From NCBI GenBank assembly GCA_020848665.1, contig JADLHR010000515.1, forward strand, positions 1-6,777: a stretch of DNA of 6,777 nt, written 5' to 3'. Made by a program: the position numbers and the translations under genes. The notes beneath the pieces were generated by a model that searched no databases, had not been told where the DNA came from, and saw only the letters and a list, made by a program, of their open reading frames with translations. Shown here in pieces: positions 1 to 5,675 of the stretch. Each line of letters begins with the position of its first letter. Position 1 is the first letter of the stretch. The DNA comes from Anaerolineae bacterium. GTDB taxonomy: Bacteria; Chloroflexota; Anaerolineae; Aggregatilineales; Aggregatilineaceae.

Positions 1-1271
1 ACAGGAGAGAACTTGACCGCGTTCGAGATCAGGTTATCGATCACCTGGCGCAGCCGGAAACGGTCTGCGTGCGCTGTGCCAGGCGGCAGCGAGTCGAGGA
101 CAATCTCGATCGACTTCTGCGCCGCGATCCGTACGTGGCGCTGAACAGCTTCGATCAGAAACGCGCCGACCTCAATCGGCTCAGCGCGCAGCTCGAGCTT
201 ACCGGCTTCGATCTGCGCCACGTCGAGCAGCTCGTCCAGCAGCCCCAGCATATAGCTCGCTTGCTCGCCGACCTCCTGCAAAATCGTCGCGCGCTCGGCG
301 TCAGACATCTCGACCAACGGATCGAGCAGGAAAGAGGCGGCGGTCTGAATCACACTCAACGGGCTGCGCAGATCGTGCGCGGCGATGCCCACGAAGGTAT
401 TTTTCAAGTCGTTAAGGCGCAGTAGCTCTTTGTTCTGGCGCTCAATCGCGTTCTTCTGCGCGGCAAGCTCCGAGACGAGGCGGCCCTTTTCAACAATGAC
501 TGACAACTGCGCGGCGATGCGCTGAAAGATTTCGACGTGGATCTGGTCGTAGGTGTGCAGCGCGATGCTCGAAAAGAAAATGAACCCGACCGGCACGCCG
601 CTGGCGATCAGCGGGCATGTCAGCGAGGATTGAAAGCCCTCCTCGACAATCAGTTGTGTCGAGTCGGACTCCGGTTTCTGGCGCAGATAGGCCGGAAGGT
701 CATTGAGAATGCGCGGCGCGCCGGTGTCGATGATCTTCTCCAGGCTGCTGCCTGCCAGCCGCGCGCTGAAGCCGCGCTTGAGCTTAAGCCGGGGCTGATC
801 GCTACGTGCCCAGCGTGCGCGGACCGTCTGCCCGTCGTCATCGATCAACGCGAAACCGATGCGGTTGTACGGGATCAGCTCGCGGAAGTCCTGGTAGACG
901 TTGTCGAGGATTTCGTCAAGTAACAAGCCCGCGTTGATCCGCGAGGTAATCTGGTCAATGCGATTCAGTTCGCGGTAGCGCCCTTCGAGCGTTTTCGCCA
1001 GGTCGATCAGCGCCTGGCTCAACTCGTTCAGCTCATCATCCTGAATGACCGGCAGCTCCACCGCATAATGACCGTCCGTCAGTTGGCGTGCAGCCTGGGT
1101 GAGCAGCGTGATCGGGCGCAGCGACGATAGGTTATTGTCCGCGTCGCCGTTCGGCGACTCACTGCGCCAGGGGACATTTATCCCCTGGGAAGAACGGTTG
1201 TCATGGGAGTGGTTTTCATCTGGCAGGCCACCCTGCGAAAAGGGATCGTGCAAGGAAAGTTCCTCAGGCAT
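1..1271 (-). CDS. Soluble HAMP-GAF sensor histidine kinase, C-terminus cut by the window edge
   Basis: I translated this by hand on the minus strand: 423 residues are visible, with the end missing beyond base 1. Residues 1-50 are polar and low in complexity (rich in S, N, D, G). Residues about 52-100 resemble the HAMP second helix (the DDELNELSQAL stretch at 78-88). Residues about 105-260 form a GAF domain (PYNRIGFALIDDDG, then CPLIASGVPVGFIFFSS). A coiled linker (260-292) leads to the HisKA dimerisation helix, whose H-box is FVGIAAHDLRSPL with the phospho-accepting His at residue 299. The N-box RLRQVIDNLISNAVKF begins at 406, and the rest of the ATP-binding domain (G1, F, G2 boxes) lies outside. 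The start is firm: an in-frame TGA at 1314-1316 lies upstream with no other start codon between, and AGGAG sits 9 bases before the ATG. No transmembrane segment is present, so it should be cytosolic, which is unusual for a HAMP protein. The expected role is autophosphorylation and transfer to a response regulator, which is not in the window. The GAF ligand is unknown. Confidence 0.93.
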   Translation of the reverse strand, partial: MPEELSLHDPFSQGGLPDENHSHDNRSSQGINVPWRSESPNGDADNNLSSLRPITLLTQAARQLTDGHYAVELPVIQDDELNELSQALIDLAKTLEGRYRELNRIDQITSRINAGLLLDEILDNVYQDFRELIPYNRIGFALIDDDGQTVRARWARSDQPRLKLKRGFSARLAGSSLEKIIDTGAPRILNDLPAYLRQKPESDSTQLIVEEGFQSSLTCPLIASGVPVGFIFFSSIALHTYDQIHVEIFQRIAAQLSVIVEKGRLVSELAAQKNAIERQNKELLRLNDLKNTFVGIAAHDLRSPLSVIQTAASFLLDPLVEMSDAERATILQEVGEQASYMLGLLDELLDVAQIEAGKLELRAEPIEVGAFLIEAVQRHVRIAAQKSIEIVLDSLPPGTAHADRFRLRQVIDNLISNAVKFSP

Positions 1272-1280
1272 ACGAGGCGG

Positions 1281-1285
1281 CTCCT
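1281..1285 (-). promoter_or_regulatory. Ribosome binding site of the histidine kinase
   Basis: AGGAG on the minus strand lies 9 bases before the ATG at 1271. It supports this start for the HAMP-GAF kinase, and with it the conclusion that the protein has no N-terminal membrane segment. Confidence 0.75.
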
Positions 1286-1404
1286 GATCAGCATCAGCGA
1301 TGGCAGGCGAGCGTCAGGCAGCGCGCGGTTCTGTTCGCCGGCGGGCGTTGTGCCCGGTGGGCGTGTCTACCGCGCGGCTGCCAGAGAAGTGGAGCAGCGG
1401 TTCT

Positions 1405-1410
1405 ATTATA
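1405..1410 (-). promoter_or_regulatory. Probable sigma-70 -10 box of the histidine kinase gene
   Basis: A perfect TATAAT lies on the minus strand in a short AT-rich island (TTTAGAGTATAATAG) within otherwise GC-rich sequence, between the dehydratase stop and the kinase start. No good -35 hexamer is found 16-18 bases upstream, where the sequence is near CCTGGC, and there is no TG extension. The promoter may therefore be weak or need an activator. Transcription would start near 1398, giving a leader of about 127 bases. This suggests the kinase can be transcribed separately from the glycan genes. Confidence 0.5.
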
Positions 1411-1458
1411 CTCTAAAGTGGAATGCCGCCAGGCTGCTGTGTTCGAAAAAGCCTGCGT

Positions 1459-3375
1459 TCACGCCTGCGACGAGGTTGGCACATACCCCGCCAGCGCCAG
1501 CACGCCCTGCCGGGCGGTTTCCTGGTCCCCCGCCGAGCGCGCCAGCGAGTCCAGATCGGCCATGAACTGATCGAGCAGATGACCGTTCCGCATGTTGACC
1601 AGTTGCACGATATCCGGGTGCATGGTGGGGTGCTGGCGCTCAGCCTCGGTGTACAGTTCTTCGTGGAGTTTCTCGCCGGGGCGCACTCCGGTAAAGTCGA
1701 TCGCGATGTCAATGTAAGGGCGCAGGCCGTGCATCCGGATCATGCGCTCTGCCAGCTCGACAATCCGCACGACCTGGCCCATTTGCAGCATGAACAGGTC
1801 ATCGCCCTGGGTCAGACAGGCGGCGTGGATGACGAGATTGACTGCTTCCGGAATCGTCATGAAATAGCGCGTCATCTCAGGGTCAGTAACCGTCACCGGG
1901 CCGCCAGCTTGAATCTGGCGCTCGAAGGTCGGTACGACGCTGCCCCGGCTGCCAAGCACGTTCCCGAAGCGGACCGAGGTAAAGAGCGTCGTGCTGCTGC
2001 GCTGCGCGAAAGCGTGCATCAGCATCTCGCAGATGCGCTTGCTGGCGCCCATGATGCTGCTCGGATTGACCGCTTTGTCGGTCGAGATCAACACGAAGCG
2101 TTCCGCGCCGTGCTGGTGCGCCAGTTCTGCGACCAGCCGTGTGCCGCCGATATTGACGCGGATCGATTCGGACGGGTACGCCTCCAGCATCGGCACATGC
2201 TTGTACGCTGCCGAGTGGAAAATAAGCTGTGGCCGGTGCGCCGCGAACAAAGCGCGCATCTGGCACGTATCCGTGATATCGGCCAGGGTCGGCACGAGCA
2301 GGCTGTCTTCTCGCGTGAGGGATGCCAGCTCGGTTTGCAGATCGTGCAGGCCGCTTTCGTTGTTGTCGAGCATGATCAGCTTCGCCGGCGCGTAGCTCAG
2401 GATTTGCCGGCACAGCTCGGAGCCAATCGAGCCAGCCGCGCCGGTGATGAGGACCACTTTTTCGCGGACAGGCGACACGTCCACCGCCTTGTGCCAGCTG
2501 ACTGACTTGCGACCGAGCAAGTCTTCGGGTTGGACCTGGCGCAGCAGCGGCGGCGAATTGATATGCCCGTTGAACTGGGCGATCACGTTCGGGACCACGC
2601 TGATCCGCGCGCGTGTCTGCTCGCAGTAGCTGAGGATATCGCGGAAATCTGGCCCGCTGATGTTGTGAACGGCGACGACGATCATCTCGACATTGTGCCG
2701 CTCGACCAGGGCCGGGATGTCCTGGCGCGTACCCAGCACGCGGCAGCCTTCGACAAACAGCCCCTGCTTGTGCCGGTCGTCGTCCACGAAGCCGACAACA
2801 TCGTATTGCTCAGGGTCCTGCGCCGGGCGGTGCTTGAGGCGCAGCGCCGTGATCTGCCCGGCCTCGCCCGCGCCGGCGATCAGCACGCGCTTCTTGTTCA
2901 GACGCTCAGGGAATTCCTGGCGCCAGATCGCCCGCCAGCGCCACTCCAGCCCGCTAATCAGGCGCGACTGGTAGCGGATCGCGACAAAGCCGCCCAGCGC
3001 GATCACCTGCGCGACCAGTACGACGCTGAGCGGAATCGGACGCGGCCGAAGGACAAAGTCGAGCGGGCCAACAATGAGTGTAGCCACTCCGGCGGCCTGG
3101 ATGATGACAGACACGTCGTGGCCGCTGGTACGCTTCCACAGGCGATGGTAGGCGCCGAAGGCGTACAGCGTAACAAAATTCGTGAGAAGCGCGAGCGCGA
3201 AGAAACGAAGCTCAAGCGAGCTTATGTGGTGTATGAATGACGCAGTGCGCACCGCGTAGGTGACGGCATAGGCGCCTGCGAGAATCGCCGCATCCGCCAG
3301 GGCTAGCGGCCCGGCCAGTTGCGCGCCGCGCAGATAACGGCGCCCAAACGATAACATCTGCTCCCGGCTGCTCAT
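1459..3375 (-). CDS. WbpM/CapD-type membrane nucleotide-sugar 4,6-dehydratase (638 aa, complete)
   Basis: The N-terminus has about four membrane helices (roughly 24-46, 56-78, 88-108, 115-134). A first Rossmann fold follows (RVLIAGAGEAGQ, 163-174), of the CoA-binding type typical of long members of this family. The catalytic short-chain dehydrogenase domain then starts at VVLITGAAGSIGSE (307-320), with LDNNE (336-340) after strand 2, HSAAYKHVPMLE (387-398), LISTDKAVNPSSIMGASKR (429-447) and RPGEKLHEEL (565-574). Met442 stands where small SDR enzymes have Tyr, four residues before Lys446. This gives the Ser/Thr-Met-Lys triad known from WbpM-like enzymes. Such enzymes act on UDP-GlcNAc or related sugars, making a 4-keto-6-deoxy product that feeds rare amino sugars for capsule, O-antigen or glycoprotein. 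The length fits the family's 600-660 residues. The exact substrate cannot be told. The ATG at 3375 is preceded by AAGGGGGG. The enzyme should be anchored in the inner membrane with its catalytic domain in the cytosol. Confidence 0.95.
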   Translation of the reverse strand: MSSREQMLSFGRRYLRGAQLAGPLALADAAILAGAYAVTYAVRTASFIHHISSLELRFFALALLTNFVTLYAFGAYHRLWKRTSGHDVSVIIQAAGVATLIVGPLDFVLRPRPIPLSVVLVAQVIALGGFVAIRYQSRLISGLEWRWRAIWRQEFPERLNKKRVLIAGAGEAGQITALRLKHRPAQDPEQYDVVGFVDDDRHKQGLFVEGCRVLGTRQDIPALVERHNVEMIVVAVHNISGPDFRDILSYCEQTRARISVVPNVIAQFNGHINSPPLLRQVQPEDLLGRKSVSWHKAVDVSPVREKVVLITGAAGSIGSELCRQILSYAPAKLIMLDNNESGLHDLQTELASLTREDSLLVPTLADITDTCQMRALFAAHRPQLIFHSAAYKHVPMLEAYPSESIRVNIGGTRLVAELAHQHGAERFVLISTDKAVNPSSIMGASKRICEMLMHAFAQRSSTTLFTSVRFGNVLGSRGSVVPTFERQIQAGGPVTVTDPEMTRYFMTIPEAVNLVIHAACLTQGDDLFMLQMGQVVRIVELAERMIRMHGLRPYIDIAIDFTGVRPGEKLHEELYTEAERQHPTMHPDIVQLVNMRNGHLLDQFMADLDSLARSAGDQETARQGVLALAGYVPTSSQA

Positions 3376-3377
3376 GT

Positions 3378-3385
3378 CCCCCCTT
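3378..3385 (-). promoter_or_regulatory. Ribosome binding site of the dehydratase, overlapping a possible -10 box
   Basis: AAGGGGGG on the minus strand is two bases before the ATG at 3375; its AAGGGG part gives a spacing of about 4. The motif TATAAG (3388-3383) overlaps it and ends seven bases before the ATG. The site could therefore be a purine-rich Shine-Dalgarno or the -10 element of a nearly leaderless transcript. The sequence alone does not separate the two. Confidence 0.45.
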
Positions 3386-3445
3386 ATAAAGCTTCCTGGG
3401 TTGTGTTCAGAGCGGCATTTTCCCCAATTCCGTACCCTTCAGTGT

Positions 3446-3460
3446 ACTCCAGAATCGGCT
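3446..3460. repeat. 15-base direct repeat, intergenic copy
   Basis: The 15-mer ACTCCAGAATCGGCT (plus strand) recurs exactly at 3658-3672 inside the last codons of the DUF4012 gene, in the same orientation. A related CCAGAATCCGGC lies between them at 3561-3572. The flanks do not match, so there is no sign of a longer duplicated gene fragment. It could be a protein-binding site, a scrap of an old duplication, or chance. Confidence 0.45.
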
Positions 3461-3534
3461 CAAAAAATCGCGACGCCCGCAATTTTTATCGGAAATTCAC
3501 AAGTGCTTCATTTTGCGCCGATACAAAGACAATA

Positions 3535-3571
3535 CCGGACTCTGTCATGCAGAGATTGCACCAGAATCCGG
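3535..3571. repeat. Nested inverted repeat downstream of the DUF4012 gene, possible weak terminator
   Basis: The inner stem is CTCTG (3540-3544) with CAGAG (3550-3554) and a 5-base loop. The outer arms are CCGGA (3535-3539) and TCCGG (3567-3571). The 12 bases between inner and outer arms on one side would bulge out. On the minus strand the repeat begins 32 bases after the DUF4012 stop and is followed only by a broken T-rich stretch. On the plus strand it is followed by CAGG and five Ts. It may slow or end transcription of the DUF4012 operon, but stem strength is modest and the call is uncertain. Confidence 0.3.
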
Positions 3572-3603
3572 CAGGTTTTTGATGAGGTGTGTATGAGGAA
3601 CGC

Positions 3604-5625
3604 TTAGTTTGTGTAAATCACCTCGATGGTTTGGTCGGTCTTTAACGAGAGCCGGAACTCCAGAATCGGCTGGTCGATGAAATAGCTGTTTGTTGGGGTG
3701 GGCGAGATTTTGACGGACGTGGCGCCTGCCGGAAGCCGGAGCTGGACGTTGACCTGCTCGGCGATCGTGCCGGGCTGCTTCTGGATCACCAGAGTGTAGC
3801 GGCGATAGCGACCGATGGTCTCGACCGCCTGCGGCGTTTCGTAGCGATACTGGACGCGCAGACTGTCGTCGTAGTTCACCTGAAGCTCCGAGACGAAGAT
3901 CGTATGCTCCGGTGCGGCGGCAACGGTGGGGTCGAATGTCACACCTTCCGCGCCGAGCAGCGTGCTGTTCGCCGGGGCAAACACCTGAAGAATAGTGTGG
4001 TAGTTGATGTCGTTGTAGTGCTGCGGGCGAACCGCCGGGTCCTGCTCGGCGGCGCGCGCCGGGAAATCATAGCCGACGGCGACGGTGCTGTTCAGCGTGC
4101 CGTCAGGCTGGATGGTGACATCATAGGTGGTGCTGCGCAGCACCGCGCGGCTGGACTTGCTGCCCAGGTTCGCGTCGGCGACCAGCAGGTAATCACGCCC
4201 GACGCCTGTTTCCTGCTCGCCGGACCATCCTATCGCTTCGAAGGCGCTGTTGATCTGCTCGTCCGTGAAGTACAGCATAATATGCTTTTCGCGCAGCGCC
4301 TGAAGCACCTCGCGGCGCAGGTCGGCGTTGCGCTCCGGATCGACGCGCTGCCAGTCGGCCAGAATCTGCTTGTAGAGCGCCGCGACGAACTCCTTGTGGG
4401 CGTTGTCGCCGCCTCCCGCACGGATCGCATAGACGGCCTGGCGGAAGTTGCCTGGGGTGATCAGCTCGCTGTATCCAGGCACGGTGACGCTTCCCAGCCC
4501 ACGCAGCACGTATTCGAAGCCGACCAGATCGATTCCGATCACGCCGTTGACGGGCGAGCCGGGGTTACCGCCGTTATCGTAATACCAGGCGGCCATCGCG
4601 GCGGTCGAGGGAAAATCAGCATGCCAGCTACTGTCCCAGGCGGCGTAAATCGGCTGGGTGTACTGGATCCACCACGGGGGGATCTGAACCGCGCTCGCCA
4701 TCTCGGCAGGCGGCGGGTTCGGGCTGCGGGCGGTTGTCGGGCTATAGCTGAAGTCCGCGATACGGCCCCGGCGCACAGTCATCCAGCCGTAAGTGCTGAT
4801 GTAGCCGCCTGATGGCCGCAATTCGTCGCTGTTAGCAGAGAGCACGAGATACGACTGGGGACTCTCCAGGCCAAGCGCGACGGTCAGCAGCTCCGGTGAG
4901 GTCAGCAGCAGGTCGTTGATCTCACGAACCTGGCGGTGGCTGTCTGCCAGGCCATCGACGGTCACCAGCATTTCGGGCGAGACATTATCCAGGCGCAGCC
5001 CGGCGATGATCGCCTCCGCCTGGCGCAGGTGGGTATCAGCCTCGGAGAATGAGTTGCGGCCCAGCTCCAGCAGCTCGACCACGCGCTCGCCAGACGAAAA
5101 CTGCGGGTTCACCGTTTCGTCTTGCTCGCCTTCCGTTAAAAAGAACAGCGTTGGCCGCAGGCCGTTGAGCATTTTTCGGGTCGCCTGCGTCAATTCGTGC
5201 GCGGCGTCGAGCGCCTCGAAGGAGAGCGCCACATCGGGGCTGACGAAGTCGAAGGGGCGCAGGAACGCGATCTGCTTATCGGCGCTGGCGAGGCGCTGAT
5301 CCAGCTCGCCGACGCTGGCCCACAGGCGCTCGAAATCGGCCAGAGTCAGCTCGGTGCCGGGTGTGTTGTTAATGCGGGTCATCACGCGGTTCAGGCTGCC
5401 CCAGGCGTCTTCGACCTGGGCGCGAGCGTTGGAGACCAGCACCAGGCTGCCCATGATAATCACCGCGATAACGCTGACAATGATGATCAGCAGCAGGCGA
5501 TAATTCAGCCGGCGGAACCGGCGGCGCAGCTTGCGCCAGCGCGACGGATGGCTGCGTGACCGGCGCCGCCGCCCTTCCTGTGGCTTCACGAGATCGGGCA
5601 ATGTTGACGAATCAAGTTGATGCAT
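3604..5625 (-). CDS. DUF4012 domain membrane protein, surface-glycan locus (673 aa, function unknown)
   Basis: Residues about 19-42 are very basic (RRRRSRS, then WRKLRRRFRRLNYR). One strong membrane helix follows (about 44-64, LLIIIVSVIAVIIMGSLVLV), so the N-terminus should be cytosolic and the remaining 600 residues outside. Residues 70-250 are mostly helical, with possible coiled coil. The DUF4012 hallmark is YLVLSANSDELRPSGGY (259-275), with GVIGIDLVGFEYVLRGLG (361-378) and NAHKEFVAALYKQIL (408-422). The last 180 residues look beta-rich, like a sandwich domain. I recognise the family (Pfam DUF4012) but know no established reaction; members often sit near polysaccharide genes in Chloroflexota and Actinobacteria. 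Start choice: ATG at 5625 has GGTGA five bases upstream. The frame stays open to a TTG at 5643 with no ribosome site, and GTG codons at 5637 and 5634 are also possible. It lies 50 bases after the tyrosine kinase stop and is probably co-transcribed with it. A role in assembly, transfer or anchoring of the exported glycan is inferred from context only. Confidence 0.9.
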   Translation of the reverse strand: MHQLDSSTLPDLVKPQEGRRRRSRSHPSRWRKLRRRFRRLNYRLLLIIIVSVIAVIIMGSLVLVSNARAQVEDAWGSLNRVMTRINNTPGTELTLADFERLWASVGELDQRLASADKQIAFLRPFDFVSPDVALSFEALDAAHELTQATRKMLNGLRPTLFFLTEGEQDETVNPQFSSGERVVELLELGRNSFSEADTHLRQAEAIIAGLRLDNVSPEMLVTVDGLADSHRQVREINDLLLTSPELLTVALGLESPQSYLVLSANSDELRPSGGYISTYGWMTVRRGRIADFSYSPTTARSPNPPPAEMASAVQIPPWWIQYTQPIYAAWDSSWHADFPSTAAMAAWYYDNGGNPGSPVNGVIGIDLVGFEYVLRGLGSVTVPGYSELITPGNFRQAVYAIRAGGGDNAHKEFVAALYKQILADWQRVDPERNADLRREVLQALREKHIMLYFTDEQINSAFEAIGWSGEQETGVGRDYLLVADANLGSKSSRAVLRSTTYDVTIQPDGTLNSTVAVGYDFPARAAEQDPAVRPQHYNDINYHTILQVFAPANSTLLGAEGVTFDPTVAAAPEHTIFVSELQVNYDDSLRVQYRYETPQAVETIGRYRRYTLVIQKQPGTIAEQVNVQLRLPAGATSVKISPTPTNSYFIDQPILEFRLSLKTDQTIEVIYTN
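3658..3672. repeat. 15-base direct repeat, copy inside the DUF4012 3' end
   Basis: This exact partner of the 15-mer at 3446-3460 encodes part of the QPILEF stretch near the C-terminus of the DUF4012 protein. The two copies are 212 bases apart. Confidence 0.45.
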
Positions 5626-5630
5626 GCGCT

Positions 5631-5635
5631 TCACC
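5631..5635 (-). promoter_or_regulatory. Ribosome binding site favouring the ATG start of the DUF4012 gene
   Basis: GGTGA on the minus strand lies 5 bases before ATG 5625, good spacing for pairing with the 16S tail. It falls inside the open frame if translation began at TTG 5643, which has no such site. This is why the shorter start was chosen. Confidence 0.5.
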
Positions 5636-5656
5636 ACACTCAACCGGCTGATGGAT

Positions 5657-5672
5657 CGCGCCCGGATGCGCG
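5657..5672. repeat. Short GC hairpin between the tyrosine kinase and DUF4012 genes
   Basis: CGCGC (5657-5661) and GCGCG (5668-5672) can pair across a 6-base loop, starting 4 bases after the kinase stop codon. There is no T-run, so it is not a standard terminator. It might stabilise the upstream message or tune read-through. In a GC-rich genome such a 5-bp stem can easily be chance. Confidence 0.25.
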
Positions 5673-5675
5673 CGC

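Larger units (their letters stand above)
1272..1458 (-). other. Intergenic region with GC-rich leader of the histidine kinase
   Basis: This 187-base gap separates the dehydratase stop from the kinase start. Besides the TATAAT box and the AGGAG site it holds possible RNA structure. CGGGC (1342-1346) and GCCCG (1352-1356) can form a 5-bp hairpin with a 5-base loop. It is flanked by CGCGCGG (1322-1328) and CCGCGCG (1370-1376), which can pair as an outer stem. Near the dehydratase end, CAGGCT and AGCCTG can pair across 14 bases with no T-run after them, so I do not call a terminator. No small ORF with a convincing ribosome site was seen. Confidence 0.4.
3376..3603 (-). other. Intergenic region between DUF4012 gene and dehydratase gene
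   Basis: These 228 bases are clearly more AT-rich than the surrounding genes, as expected for a regulatory region. I found no -35/-10 pair with good spacing. Candidates are TACACT near 3443-3448, the GATAAAAAT stretch near 3483-3491, and TATAAG just before the dehydratase start. The region also holds a nested inverted repeat (3535-3571) and one copy of a 15-base repeat shared with the DUF4012 3' end (3446-3460). A plus-strand open frame of 77 codons crosses it but lacks family signals. The dehydratase could be driven from here or by read-through. Confidence 0.5.

Noticed and set aside
69..923. Two plus-strand open frames (69-425 and 537-923)
   Set aside because: Both are antisense to the GAF and HisKA parts of the histidine kinase, which reads continuously on the minus strand with recognisable motifs.
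1418..1461. Possible rho-independent terminator after the dehydratase
   Set aside because: There is a five-T run after GCAGGC, but the bases before it form a direct repeat (CGCAGGC twice), not an inverted one. The CAGGCT/AGCCTG pairing has no following T-run.
1423..2505. 360-codon open frame on the plus strand
   Set aside because: It lies wholly antisense to the dehydratase, whose motifs are intact. The translation is rich in H, R, D, A and Q with no family signal, as expected for a shadow frame in high-GC DNA.
2530..3240. 236-codon open frame on the plus strand
   Set aside because: It is antisense to the N-terminal half of the dehydratase, has shadow-type composition and no ribosome site or recognisable motif.
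3374..3607. 77-codon plus-strand open frame crossing the intergenic gap
   Set aside because: It is the only plus frame mostly outside the genes, but it starts within the dehydratase start codon region, has no convincing ribosome site and shows no motif.
3904..4812. 302-codon open frame on the plus strand
   Set aside because: It is antisense to the DUF4012 gene, which has clear domain motifs; the composition is that of a reverse-strand shadow.
5626..5643. TTG start at 5643 for the DUF4012 protein (six extra residues)
   Set aside because: No ribosome site precedes the TTG, while ATG 5625 has GGTGA at good spacing. It cannot be excluded fully.
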